Below are positions 1 through 4,922 of a stretch of DNA of 5,085 nucleotides, in pieces. The stretch's first letter is position 1. Each line of letters starts with the position of its first letter. The stretch lies in the NCBI GenBank assembly GCA_902766655.1, contig CACXEL010000261.1:1-5085 (forward strand), in the 5' to 3' direction. The stretch comes from an uncultured Lachnospiraceae bacterium. GTDB taxonomy: Bacteria > Bacillota > Clostridia > Lachnospirales > Lachnospiraceae. The notes beneath the pieces were generated by a model. The model was given only the letters and a program-made list of their open reading frames with translations. It was not told the origin of the DNA and searched no databases. A program made the translations under genes and the position numbers.

Positions 1-992
1 AGTACGCGGGCGGGCTTGCCCAGAAGGCCCTGGGGGGCCTCCATGTAGAGCTGGATGACGCGGGAGCCGTTGCGGGTGCCCTTATTTTCCACGGAGACGA
101 GGCAGGTCACGCAGTCGTCCTTCCACTCGATGCGCTCGGGCGTGATGGAAAAATCGGTATAGCTGAGGCCGCAGCCGAAGGGATAGAGGACCTTGTCCGG
201 CGCGAAGGTCTCGAAATAGCGGTAGCCGACGTAAATGTCCTCCTGCTGGATGTTCCGCTTCAGGGACCCGAAATTGGGCGCGGCGGGATAATCGCCGATA
301 CACCCGGCGATGGTGTCGGTCAGGTGGCCGTCGGGATTCACGTCGCCGCTCAGGACGTCCACGGCGCCCCGGCCGCCCTCCTGGCCGCCCTGCCAGATGT
401 AGGCGACGGCGGCGGGATCGTATTTTGCGACCCAGTTCATGTCCATGATGTTGCCGACGTTCATGAGCACGATGGTCTTTTCGAAGGCGCCCGTGACGGC
501 GGCGAGCATCTGCTCCTCATCCTCGGTCAAAAGCCAGCTGCCGGGGGCCTCCTTGTTGTCCTGGTCCTCGCCCGCTGTCCGGCCGATGAGGACGATGGCC
601 ACATCGGCGGCTTTCGCGGCATTCCCGGCGATCTCGTCAGTGATGGGCATTTCAGCCTGGAACCAGGGCTCGCTGGCCCATCCCTGGCCGGGGTCGAAGG
701 GGTGGTCCTTGATCCAGGCGTCGTAGAGGGCCTCGAGGCCGCTCTCGAGCGTGAACCGGTCATCCTCCTTGAGGGCCTCCTTCACGCCGATGACGTAGCG
801 GGTGTTGACCATGCCGCCCGAGCCGGTGCCGCTCTTGTAGTAGTTGTACTGGCTGCGGCCGAAAAGGGCGACCTTGGTGCCGGCGGCCAGGGGGAGGGCA
901 TTGTTGTCATTTTTCAGGAGCACGACGCCCTCCGCGGCGCAGAGCCTGGCGCACTGTGCGTATTTTTCAAGGTCGAATATCTTCTCTGCCAT
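1..992 (-). CDS. Family 3 glycoside hydrolase (beta-glucosidase type), swapped-domain form, N-terminal part only
   Basis: Hydrolyses terminal beta-linked sugars from oligosaccharides or glycosides. There is no signal peptide, so it probably acts in the cytoplasm on imported sugars. The visible 330 codons start with what is normally the C-terminal GH3 domain: EGVVLLKNDNNALPL (residues 21-35), VALFGRSQ (41-48), GTGSGGMVN (55-63), GRTAGEDQD (137-145), QGGQEGG (201-207) and YPFGCGLSYTDF (270-281). A fibronectin III-like domain follows from about residue 286. E142 in GRTAGEDQD sits where the family has its acid/base glutamate. The barrel domain with the nucleophilic aspartate would lie beyond the left edge. 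This swapped order (GH3_C, FnIII, GH3_N) is known from Ruminococcus and Butyrivibrio enzymes, which usually exceed 700 residues. The start is set by AGAGGAGG at 1000-1007, seven bases before the ATG. Substrate specificity (glucoside, xyloside or other) cannot be told from this part. Confidence 0.93.
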   Translation of the reverse strand, partial: MAEKIFDLEKYAQCARLCAAEGVVLLKNDNNALPLAAGTKVALFGRSQYNYYKSGTGSGGMVNTRYVIGVKEALKEDDRFTLESGLEALYDAWIKDHPFDPGQGWASEPWFQAEMPITDEIAGNAAKAADVAIVLIGRTAGEDQDNKEAPGSWLLTEDEEQMLAAVTGAFEKTIVLMNVGNIMDMNWVAKYDPAAVAYIWQGGQEGGRGAVDVLSGDVNPDGHLTDTIAGCIGDYPAAPNFGSLKRNIQQEDIYVGYRYFETFAPDKVLYPFGCGLSYTDFSITPERIEWKDDCVTCLVSVENKGTRNGSRVIQLYMEAPQGLLGKPARV

Positions 993-1021
993 GGCAAAGC
1001 CTCCTCTGATGTGATGACTAT

Positions 1022-1087
1022 ATTATCGGAACCGCTTCGCGGACACGATAATCACAATTCGGGAGTTCCTGAAGGAACTTCCGATAA
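1022..1087 (-). promoter_or_regulatory. Overlapping inverted repeats in the glycosidase leader
   Basis: The word TTATCG or its complement occurs three times, at 1023-1028, 1046-1051 and 1082-1087, allowing two exclusive pairings. In the short form ATTATCG (1022-1028) pairs with CGATAAT (1046-1052), with CCGC (1032-1035) and GCGG (1039-1042) pairing inside. In the long form TTATCGGAA (1023-1031) pairs with TTCCGATAA (1079-1087). A separate hairpin, AGTTCC-TGAA-GGAACT, lies at 1064-1079. No run of T follows on either strand, so this is not an intrinsic terminator. It could be a pair of operator sites for a dimeric regulator at and below the start of transcription, or a folded leader; the sequence alone does not decide. 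Confidence 0.5.
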
Positions 1088-1092
1088 GATAT

Positions 1093-1098
1093 ATTATA
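1093..1098 (-). promoter_or_regulatory. Probable -10 box of the glycosidase promoter
   Basis: On the minus strand a perfect TATAAT lies about 100 bases before the glycosidase start, within the AT-rich stretch 1087-1107. The hexamer 17 bases upstream (1116-1121, TTTCAT) is a poor -35 match, so the promoter may need an activator. It would start transcription near 1086 and leave a leader of about 95 bases carrying the inverted repeats listed next. Confidence 0.55.
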
Positions 1099-1208
1099 TG
1101 AAAAAAAGTTCCGGGATGAAACAGGGAAATTACCACAAACATAATTCTGCGGGTTCTCCTTCCGCAGCATCACCCGGCCCGGCAATATCAGCCGGACTTT
1201 CCTCACTC

Positions 1209-1228
1209 TATTTGACGTGCGTCAAATA
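1209..1228. promoter_or_regulatory. Candidate operator: 9+9 base dyad upstream of the aldehyde dehydrogenase
   Basis: TATTTGACG (1209-1217) and CGTCAAATA (1220-1228) are exact inverse complements around a TG centre. Size and symmetry fit a dimeric TetR- or MarR-like regulator. The site ends 39 bases before the TATAAT of the dehydrogenase promoter, centred roughly 60 bases upstream of the likely transcription start, which is a usual place for an activator. The internal TTGACG resembles a -35 box, but no -10 box lies at a suitable distance. No regulator that would obviously use this site is encoded in the window. Confidence 0.6.
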
Positions 1229-1264
1229 CAGGGAGCAAAAAAGCGTATGTTCCCCCTTGCTTCA

Positions 1265-1273
1265 TGGTATAAT
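1265..1273 (+). promoter_or_regulatory. Extended -10 promoter of the aldehyde dehydrogenase gene
   Basis: The sequence TGG-TATAAT is a textbook extended -10 element (TGnTATAAT), 31 bases before the ATG. The region 15 to 19 bases upstream (near 1244-1251) has no good -35 hexamer, which fits an extended -10 promoter that does not need one. The transcript would start near 1280, giving a leader of about 25 bases with the ribosome binding site in it. Confidence 0.75.
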
Positions 1274-1293
1274 CAGCCAAAAGGAAAAAGCAG

Positions 1294-1298
1294 GGAGG
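1294..1298 (+). promoter_or_regulatory. Ribosome binding site that fixes the aldehyde dehydrogenase start
   Basis: GGAGG lies six bases before the ATG at 1305. The reading frame stays open upstream to 324, so this site and the promoter at 1265-1273 are what place the true start at 1305. Confidence 0.85.
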
Positions 1299-1304
1299 TG
1301 CCCC

Positions 1305-2726
1305 ATGACCGTCTGGACCCAGGAAACAATCCACGCCATTGCCGCCGCGCAGAAGGAGTACTTCGCCACCGGCGCCACGCTCTCCGTCAGTTGGCGGATC
1401 GAGCAGCTGAAAAAGCTCCGGGCCGCGGTCAAGGCCCGGGAGAACATTATGATCATGGCCCTCCATGAGGATCTTGGCCGGCATCCGACAGAGGGGTATT
1501 TCTGCGACGTGGGCACCATCATCGCCGCCATCAATGAGGCCATCCGCGGCCTCCGCCGCTGGGCCAGGCCGGAGGTACACTTTAGCGGCACGATGTGCTT
1601 CCCGAGCACGCTGACCAAGGTCTACAAGATGCCCTACGGCACGACCCTCATCATCAGCCCCTTCAACTTCCCCTTCTACCTGTCCCTGGGCGTGCTCACG
1701 GCGGCCATCGCCGGCGGCAACACGGCCGTCATCAAGGCCAGCTCCAAGTCGGTCTTCTGCACGCGGGTCCTGAAAAAGCTCATCGCGGATATTTTCCCGC
1801 CCGAATTCGTCACCGTGGTGGACGGCGGCCACGACGCCGCGGACATGTGCCTCGCGGAGCGCTGGGACAAGATCTTCTACACGGGCTCCCCCGCCGTGGG
1901 GAAGCACGTCATGGACCGGGCGGCCGTCAACCTGACGCCCGTGGCCCTGGAGCTGGGCGGCGAGACCGGCAACTGGTGCATCGTCCGGAAGGACGCGGAC
2001 CTTAAGGACGCCGCGCGGAAGATTGCCTTCTTCAAATGCTGCAACAGCGGACAGATCTGCATCGATATCAACCAGGTGGCGGTGGCGGAGGAGGTCGCGG
2101 AGGTCTTCATTTCCGAGCTGAAGAAGGCCCTGGTGCGCCAGGTAGGCGAACATGCCCATGCCAATCCCGAGTATCCGCGCCTCATCTCGGAGGCAGCCTA
2201 TCAAAAATGCGCGGACGAAGCCGCGCACTACAAGGACCGTATTGTTTTTGGGGGCGAGGGTGACGCCGAGGCTTGCAAATTCGACCCGACCATCATCTAT
2301 CCGGTCTCGGCCGACGAGCCCATCGTGCAGCACGAGCTCTTCTGCCCCCTGCTGCCCGTCGTGCCCTTCCCGGACGCTGAGGTGAACAGGCTGCTGGACG
2401 TGATCTCCTCCCGCGAGCACGGGCTGGCCTTCTACATCTTCACCAAGGACATCCGCTGGGCCGAGCGGGAAATGCAGACCCGTCAGTTCGGCGGCGGCTG
2501 CATCAACGAGGTCTGCCTCCACATGATGGTCAAGGGTGTGCCCTTCAACGGGACCGGGCACTCCGGCATGGGCGCCTACCACGGCGAGTGGGGCTTCCGG
2601 GAGTTCACCCACCCGCAGACCGTGCTCTTCGGGAGCACGCATTTCAACATGCCGCTCCGTGAGCACCCCTTCTCGGGGAAGAAGAACGCGTACAAGGCGA
2701 AGCTGGTGAGGCTCTTCGAGAGGTGA
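1305..2726 (+). CDS. Aldehyde dehydrogenase, class 3 (ALDH3-like)
   Basis: Oxidises an aldehyde to the carboxylic acid with NAD(P)+ in the cytoplasm. The 473 residues fit the usual 450-480 of bacterial class 3 enzymes. Motifs in order: SPFNFPF (118-124, N121 for the oxyanion hole), the cofactor lysine K144 in VIKASS, FYTGSPAVG (191-199), LTPVALELGGE (210-220, general base E216), NSGQICI (247-253, catalytic cysteine C252), ELFCP (344-348, cofactor-binding E344) and INEVCLHMMVKGVPFNGTGHSGMGAYHGE in pieces across 400-428, typical of class 3. All catalytic residues are present. Oddities: the usual KPSE is KASS, so a serine replaces the glutamate that normally holds the adenosine ribose of NAD, and the usual CxxPDY after the cysteine is changed. 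It stands alone, divergent from the glycosidase and convergent with the transporter operon. Its stop codon lies within a palindromic element. The substrate is unknown; fatty or aromatic aldehydes are typical for the class. Confidence 0.95.
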   Translation: MTVWTQETIHAIAAAQKEYFATGATLSVSWRIEQLKKLRAAVKARENIMIMALHEDLGRHPTEGYFCDVGTIIAAINEAIRGLRRWARPEVHFSGTMCFPSTLTKVYKMPYGTTLIISPFNFPFYLSLGVLTAAIAGGNTAVIKASSKSVFCTRVLKKLIADIFPPEFVTVVDGGHDAADMCLAERWDKIFYTGSPAVGKHVMDRAAVNLTPVALELGGETGNWCIVRKDADLKDAARKIAFFKCCNSGQICIDINQVAVAEEVAEVFISELKKALVRQVGEHAHANPEYPRLISEAAYQKCADEAAHYKDRIVFGGEGDAEACKFDPTIIYPVSADEPIVQHELFCPLLPVVPFPDAEVNRLLDVISSREHGLAFYIFTKDIRWAEREMQTRQFGGGCINEVCLHMMVKGVPFNGTGHSGMGAYHGEWGFREFTHPQTVLFGSTHFNMPLREHPFSGKKNAYKAKLVRLFER

Positions 2727-2821
2727 AACAAAGGTGAGAAAGGGGACGGACCTTTTTCCCAGTACTGGGAAAAAGGTCCGTCCCCATTCTCACCCCATTC
2801 TCACGTCCTCTTTGTTTCACC
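2722..2821. repeat. Nested palindromic intergenic element (REP/MITE-like)
   Basis: Three sets of arms are nested. The core at 2742-2785 is a perfect 44-base palindrome with 22-base halves, beginning GGGGACGGACC and centred on AGTACT. Next come GGTGAGAA (2733-2740) and TTCTCACC (2787-2794), separated from the core by one A on each side. Outermost are GGTGAAACAAAG (2722-2733) and CTTTGTTTCACC (2810-2821). The right side has about 15 extra bases (2795-2809), largely explained by a tandem copy of CCCCATTCTCA. It fills the space between two convergent genes. There is no clean T run after the hairpin on either strand, so a classic terminator is doubtful, though a strong hairpin here could still stop or protect both transcripts. 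GGGGACGG-type palindromes are, from general knowledge, common dispersed repeats in Clostridia and some other bacteria and resemble substrates of REP-associated transposases; none is encoded here. Confidence 0.88.
2782..2803. repeat. 11-base tandem duplication in the right arm of the palindromic element
   Basis: CCCCATTCTCA occurs twice in direct succession, at 2782-2792 and 2793-2803, without a mismatch. Only the first copy pairs with the left arm of the element, so the second looks like a slippage duplication. Confidence 0.85.
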
Positions 2822-2826
2822 CCAGG

Positions 2827-3468
2827 TCAGAATTCCTTCTTCTCCATGATCTTCACGCTGATGTGGAGCGACACGGCCGTGAGGGCCAGGACGACAGCTA
2901 TGGTGCCTGCCACAAATCCTCCCAGGGGAAGCTTCTCCAGCTTCGCAATCAGGGCCGGGTCCGCACTGATCCGGCTGAACACGAAGGCGCCCACGGCGAT
3001 GACGCCGAAGATTCCGATCATCACAAGCCGGCCCTTTTCCACGCCCCACTTGAGCTGAGGCGGAATGGAGATCGCCGGGATGATCATAATGCCCGCCAGG
3101 AAAATCACCATGCTCAGATAATTCTCCGCCGTCGGCATCTGTTTCCTGATGACCAGCTCGCACACCGTCACCAGCACCACCGACACGAGCCAGGCTGCCG
3201 TTCCGACGAGCGCCGAGAAGGCATATTTCTCGACGGCGTAGGTCCGCCGCGTGACCGGCAGGCTCATGAGGAAGGGCATGCAGTTGTCGTATTCGTCATA
3301 GCTGAGCGTGCTCATGGCTGTGATCGTCGCGATCATCACGAGCCACCCTACGACGAAGGAGCTGTCCTCCATGATAAAGTTCATGCCGACGCCCCAGATG
3401 AGCAGGATGAGCATGATCTTTCCCCGCTGCCTGAGTATCGCAAAATCCTTGGCTATAAGTCCCTTCAT
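2827..3468 (-). CDS. ABC-2 type transporter permease (ABC2_membrane_5-like)
   Basis: Integral membrane half of the ABC transporter whose ATPase is encoded just upstream. The 213 residues contain about six hydrophobic segments, near 18-33, 38-55, 84-106, 117-136, 148-165 and 184-204, with a charged cytoplasmic N-terminus (MKGLIAKDF). The stretch SYDEYDNCMPFLMSLP (56-71) followed by VTRRTYAVEKY (72-82) between the second and third segments is typical of small ABC-2 permeases found with YtrB-like ATPases. The start is supported by AAGGAGG (3477-3483) eight bases upstream, inside the end of the ATPase gene; only three bases separate the genes, so they are translated together. The stop lies six bases from the palindromic element. 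The transported substrate is not known; related systems are linked to export or cell-envelope stress, and that is inference here. Confidence 0.9.
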   Translation of the reverse strand: MKGLIAKDFAILRQRGKIMLILLIWGVGMNFIMEDSSFVVGWLVMIATITAMSTLSYDEYDNCMPFLMSLPVTRRTYAVEKYAFSALVGTAAWLVSVVLVTVCELVIRKQMPTAENYLSMVIFLAGIMIIPAISIPPQLKWGVEKGRLVMIGIFGVIAVGAFVFSRISADPALIAKLEKLPLGGFVAGTIAVVLALTAVSLHISVKIMEKKEF

Positions 3469-3471
3469 TTT

Positions 3472-4317
3472 TTACGCCTCCTTTGCCATCATGATGATCA
3501 GCTCGTCGATACTGCCGGCCTCGATCACGATATCCGGATAATTGTCCGCGTAGAACTGCCTCTGGTTGGTGAGGCAGGTGTATCCGAAGCTCTCCCGCCT
3601 GGTCTTGAGGATGTACTGCTTGTCGATCTGCTCGTAGGCCTTGTCCGAAAGCCGCAGCACCCCGTACTCACCCAGGATCACGTCCGTATCCTCGTGGAGG
3701 ACGATCTCCCCGTCGTGCAGCATGTAAATATCGTCGCAGAACCCCTCCAGATCCGTGGATATATGGGAGGAAATGAGGACCGTCCGCTCCCCGTCCTCCG
3801 CCAGGTAATCCCTCAGCATATCCAGGACTTCATTTCTCGCCACCACGTCCAGGCCGGCCGTCGGCTCGTCCAGAATGAGGAGCTTTGCCCTGTGACTGCA
3901 GGCGATCAGGACCCGGGCCCGGGCCCTCATGCCGGTGGAAAACTCCTTCAGGGGCTTGTCCATCGGGAGCCTGCCCTTTTTGCAGGCGTCAAGGAACCAT
4001 TTCTCGTCGAAATTCGGGTAGGCGTTTCGCAGGATGGACACCACGTCCCTCAGCTTTAAGTAGCTCGAGAAGCCGGAATCCGAGAAGGCGACGCCTATGT
4101 TCTCCCGGTCCGCGGAAGTGAGCTCAGATGCGGGCTTGCCGAGCACCCGCACCTCCCCTCCATCCGGCCGGACCAGGCCCAGGAGGGACTTGATGGTGGT
4201 GCTCTTGCCGGCGCCGTTCCTGCCGACCAGGCCCGTCACGCGGCCGGTCTGTATTTCCATGCTGATGTTCAGCCGGAAGTCGCCGTATGTCTTTGTAAGA
4301 TTCCTGATAGTAATCAT
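3472..4317 (-). CDS. ABC transporter ATP-binding protein, YtrB-like
   Basis: Drives transport with the downstream permease by binding and hydrolysing ATP at the cytoplasmic face of the membrane. The 281 residues show Walker A GRNGAGKST (32-40), signature FSTGM (126-130) in place of LSGGQ, Walker B LLILDE (146-151), D-loop AGLD (154-157) and switch histidine H185 in SSH. Where a Q-loop is expected there is IGVAFSDSGF (74-83) without glutamine. As far as I recall, this and the altered signature are usual in the YtrB-type family, together with the PNFDEKWF stretch at 101-108. A C-terminal tail from about residue 215 lies outside the nucleotide-binding fold. The start at 4317 is preferred over the open frame to 4464 because GGAGGAA lies just before it, overlapping the end of the gntR gene, and because the extra residues are an arginine-rich shadow of gntR. 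Confidence 0.95.
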   Translation of the reverse strand: MITIRNLTKTYGDFRLNISMEIQTGRVTGLVGRNGAGKSTTIKSLLGLVRPDGGEVRVLGKPASELTSADRENIGVAFSDSGFSSYLKLRDVVSILRNAYPNFDEKWFLDACKKGRLPMDKPLKEFSTGMRARARVLIACSHRAKLLILDEPTAGLDVVARNEVLDMLRDYLAEDGERTVLISSHISTDLEGFCDDIYMLHDGEIVLHEDTDVILGEYGVLRLSDKAYEQIDKQYILKTRRESFGYTCLTNQRQFYADNYPDIVIEAGSIDELIIMMAKEA

Positions 4318-4318
4318 T

Positions 4319-4690
4319 TTATTCCTCCAATAAGATCTCGAGCAGGTCACGGATCTCCTCGTCGGAGAAGCCGGCCGCCCGCACGGCCTCCAGGGCGGCG
4401 GACAGTTTGTTCTCGGCCTCCCGGCGGCGCATTTCCTCCGCCAGACCGGTGTCCGTCTGGGCAACGAAGCTGCCCTTGCCGTGGACCGTCACCACAAACC
4501 CCTCTTCCTCCAGGCGGTCATAGGCCTTCTTGACCGTCAGCGCGCTGATTTTGAGCTCCGCTGCCAGGGCCCGCACCGAGGGAAGGCCTTCCCCCGGCTT
4601 CAGGTCACCGCTTATGACCGCTGATTTGATGGATCCCATGATCTGTTCATAGAGGGGGACCATAGATGTGTGATTCAGTATAATGCGCAT
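4319..4690 (-). CDS. GntR family transcriptional regulator, YtrA subfamily
   Basis: DNA-binding regulator, most likely a repressor of its own operon. The 123 residues are an N-terminal winged helix-turn-helix plus a short helical tail for dimerisation, the size expected of the YtrA subfamily. GntR hallmarks are VPLYEQI (11-17), SGDLKPGEGLPSVRALA (27-43), the recognition region KISALTVKKAYDRLEEEGF (47-65) and HGKGSFV (70-76). There is no metabolite-binding domain of the FadR or HutC type, so the signal is not obvious. The start at 4690 has AGGAGG at 4697-4702 six bases upstream. An ATG at 4741 in the same frame would add 17 hydrophobic residues and lies in the promoter, so it was rejected. The stop is one base from the ATPase ATG (4318 between them), giving tight co-translation. 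The phased repeats and the dyad at its promoter are the likely binding sites. Confidence 0.95.
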   Translation of the reverse strand: MRIILNHTSMVPLYEQIMGSIKSAVISGDLKPGEGLPSVRALAAELKISALTVKKAYDRLEEEGFVVTVHGKGSFVAQTDTGLAEEMRRREAENKLSAALEAVRAAGFSDEEIRDLLEILLEE

Positions 4691-4709
4691 TACATACCTC
4701 CTGTATGTA
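4691..4709 (-). promoter_or_regulatory. Dyad around the gntR ribosome binding site
   Basis: TACATAC (4691-4697) and GTATGTA (4703-4709) are exact inverse complements flanking CTCCT, the complement of most of the AGGAGG ribosome binding site. It starts directly before the gntR ATG. As DNA it is a plausible operator half over the transcription start; as RNA it would put the ribosome binding site in a hairpin loop. The predicted transcript start, near 4706, would cut off part of one arm, so the DNA reading is preferred. Confidence 0.6.
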
Positions 4710-4710
4710 A

Positions 4711-4760
4711 ACAGTATATAACAGATATAAACAGTTGTCAACAGTATATAACAGTTAAAA
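4711..4760. repeat. Five 10-base phased repeats over the gntR promoter
   Basis: On the plus strand ACAG begins at 4711, 4721, 4731, 4741 and 4751, exactly every ten bases. The units are ACAGTATATA, ACAGATATAA, ACAGTTGTCA, ACAGTATATA and ACAGTTAAAA. The first and fourth units are identical, and the identity runs on into the next ACAG. The spacing is close to one helical turn, so all ACAG words face the same side of the DNA. This is a strong candidate for cooperative binding of the GntR protein or another regulator. Confidence 0.8.
4713..4741 (-). promoter_or_regulatory. Sigma-A type promoter of the gntR-ABC transporter operon
   Basis: On the minus strand a perfect TTGACA (4741 to 4736) and TATACT (4718 to 4713) are separated by exactly 17 bases. 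Transcription should start near 4706, leaving a leader of only about 16 bases before the gntR ATG. The promoter lies wholly inside the 10-base repeat array, so a protein bound to the repeats would block it. Confidence 0.85.
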
Positions 4761-4795
4761 TAAAAAAAGATCGCGGGAAAGGGGTACCCTCCCGG
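4757..4795 (-). terminator. Probable intrinsic terminator before the gntR operon
   Basis: Read on the minus strand, CGGGAGGGTACCC followed by CTTTCCCG can fold into a GC-rich stem (about 4774-4794) with a small bulge. After a short spacer comes a T-rich tract, TTTTTTTATTTT, complementary to 4757-4768. It would end transcription coming from the partial gene at 4923-5085 just before the gntR promoter. The bulged stem and the five-base spacer make it less than ideal. Confidence 0.5.
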
Positions 4796-4825
4796 TGTGC
4801 CTGGGGCACCGCCTGCAGCACCTCC

Positions 4826-4890
4826 GAAGCGGGAAAAGGGAGGTTCATTTCCCCTCTACCTGGAAAAATGAACCTCCCTTTTCCCGCTTC
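4826..4890. repeat. Second long inverted repeat (REP-like), 25-base arms
   Basis: The arms at 4826-4850 and 4866-4890 are perfect inverse complements around a 15-base loop. The left arm begins GAAGCGGGAAAAGGG. Read on the minus strand its centre, GGGAGGTTCATTTTTCCAGG, follows the same plan as the core of the element at 2742-2785 (GGGACGGACC, TTTTTCCCAG), so the two are probably members of one repeat family. It lies between the end of the partial gene and the probable terminator. No T run follows either arm, so by itself it is not a standard terminator. Confidence 0.85.
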
Positions 4891-4922
4891 TGCGGCAGTA
4901 TCTGTTTTATAATATTGACGGA

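Larger units (their letters stand above)
993..1304. other. Divergent intergenic control region
   Basis: This 312-base stretch separates the minus-strand glycosidase from the plus-strand aldehyde dehydrogenase and holds no convincing gene. It contains a TATAAT box for each direction, the overlapping inverted repeats near 1022-1087, a 9+9 base dyad at 1209-1228, and two weaker hairpins. These are CTGCGG/CCGCAG at 1147-1152 and 1162-1167, and CCGGC/GCCGG at 1179-1183 and 1191-1195. It is clearly more AT-rich than the flanking genes, as expected for promoters. Confidence 0.85.

Noticed and set aside
1160..1206. Minus-strand match to the RNase P RNA conserved start (GAGGAAAGTCCGG, 1194-1206)
   Set aside because: Only about 13 bases match. 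The later conserved partner segments are missing, and the space before the glycosidase gene and its promoter is too short for a full RNase P RNA.
1018..1206. 62-codon minus-strand open frame in the divergent region
   Set aside because: It starts at GTG, covers the glycosidase promoter and all leader repeats, and its product shows no family resemblance.
324..1304. Upstream open extension of the aldehyde dehydrogenase frame to an ATG at 324
   Set aside because: It runs antisense through the glycosidase and across both promoters. The sequence is unrelated to aldehyde dehydrogenases, and the promoter and ribosome binding site at 1265-1298 place the start at 1305.
1203..2666. 487-codon open frame on the minus strand opposite the aldehyde dehydrogenase
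   Set aside because: It is rich in His, Gly, Val and Asp in the pattern of an antisense shadow of a GC-rich gene, has no recognisable domain, and runs opposite a gene with full catalytic motifs.
2742..2785. The 44-base palindrome as a standard bidirectional intrinsic terminator
   Set aside because: No T run follows the stem in either direction; the T stretches lie inside the arms. It may still hinder transcription, but the repeat reading fits better.
2734..4059. 441-codon open frame on the plus strand opposite the ABC transporter genes
   Set aside because: It starts inside the palindromic element and is His- and Arg-rich shadow sequence of the permease and ATPase genes.
4691..4741. Longer gntR start at 4741
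   Set aside because: The added 17 residues are encoded by the -35/-10 region, while AGGAGG sits at the right distance from the ATG at 4690, where GntR-family proteins normally begin.
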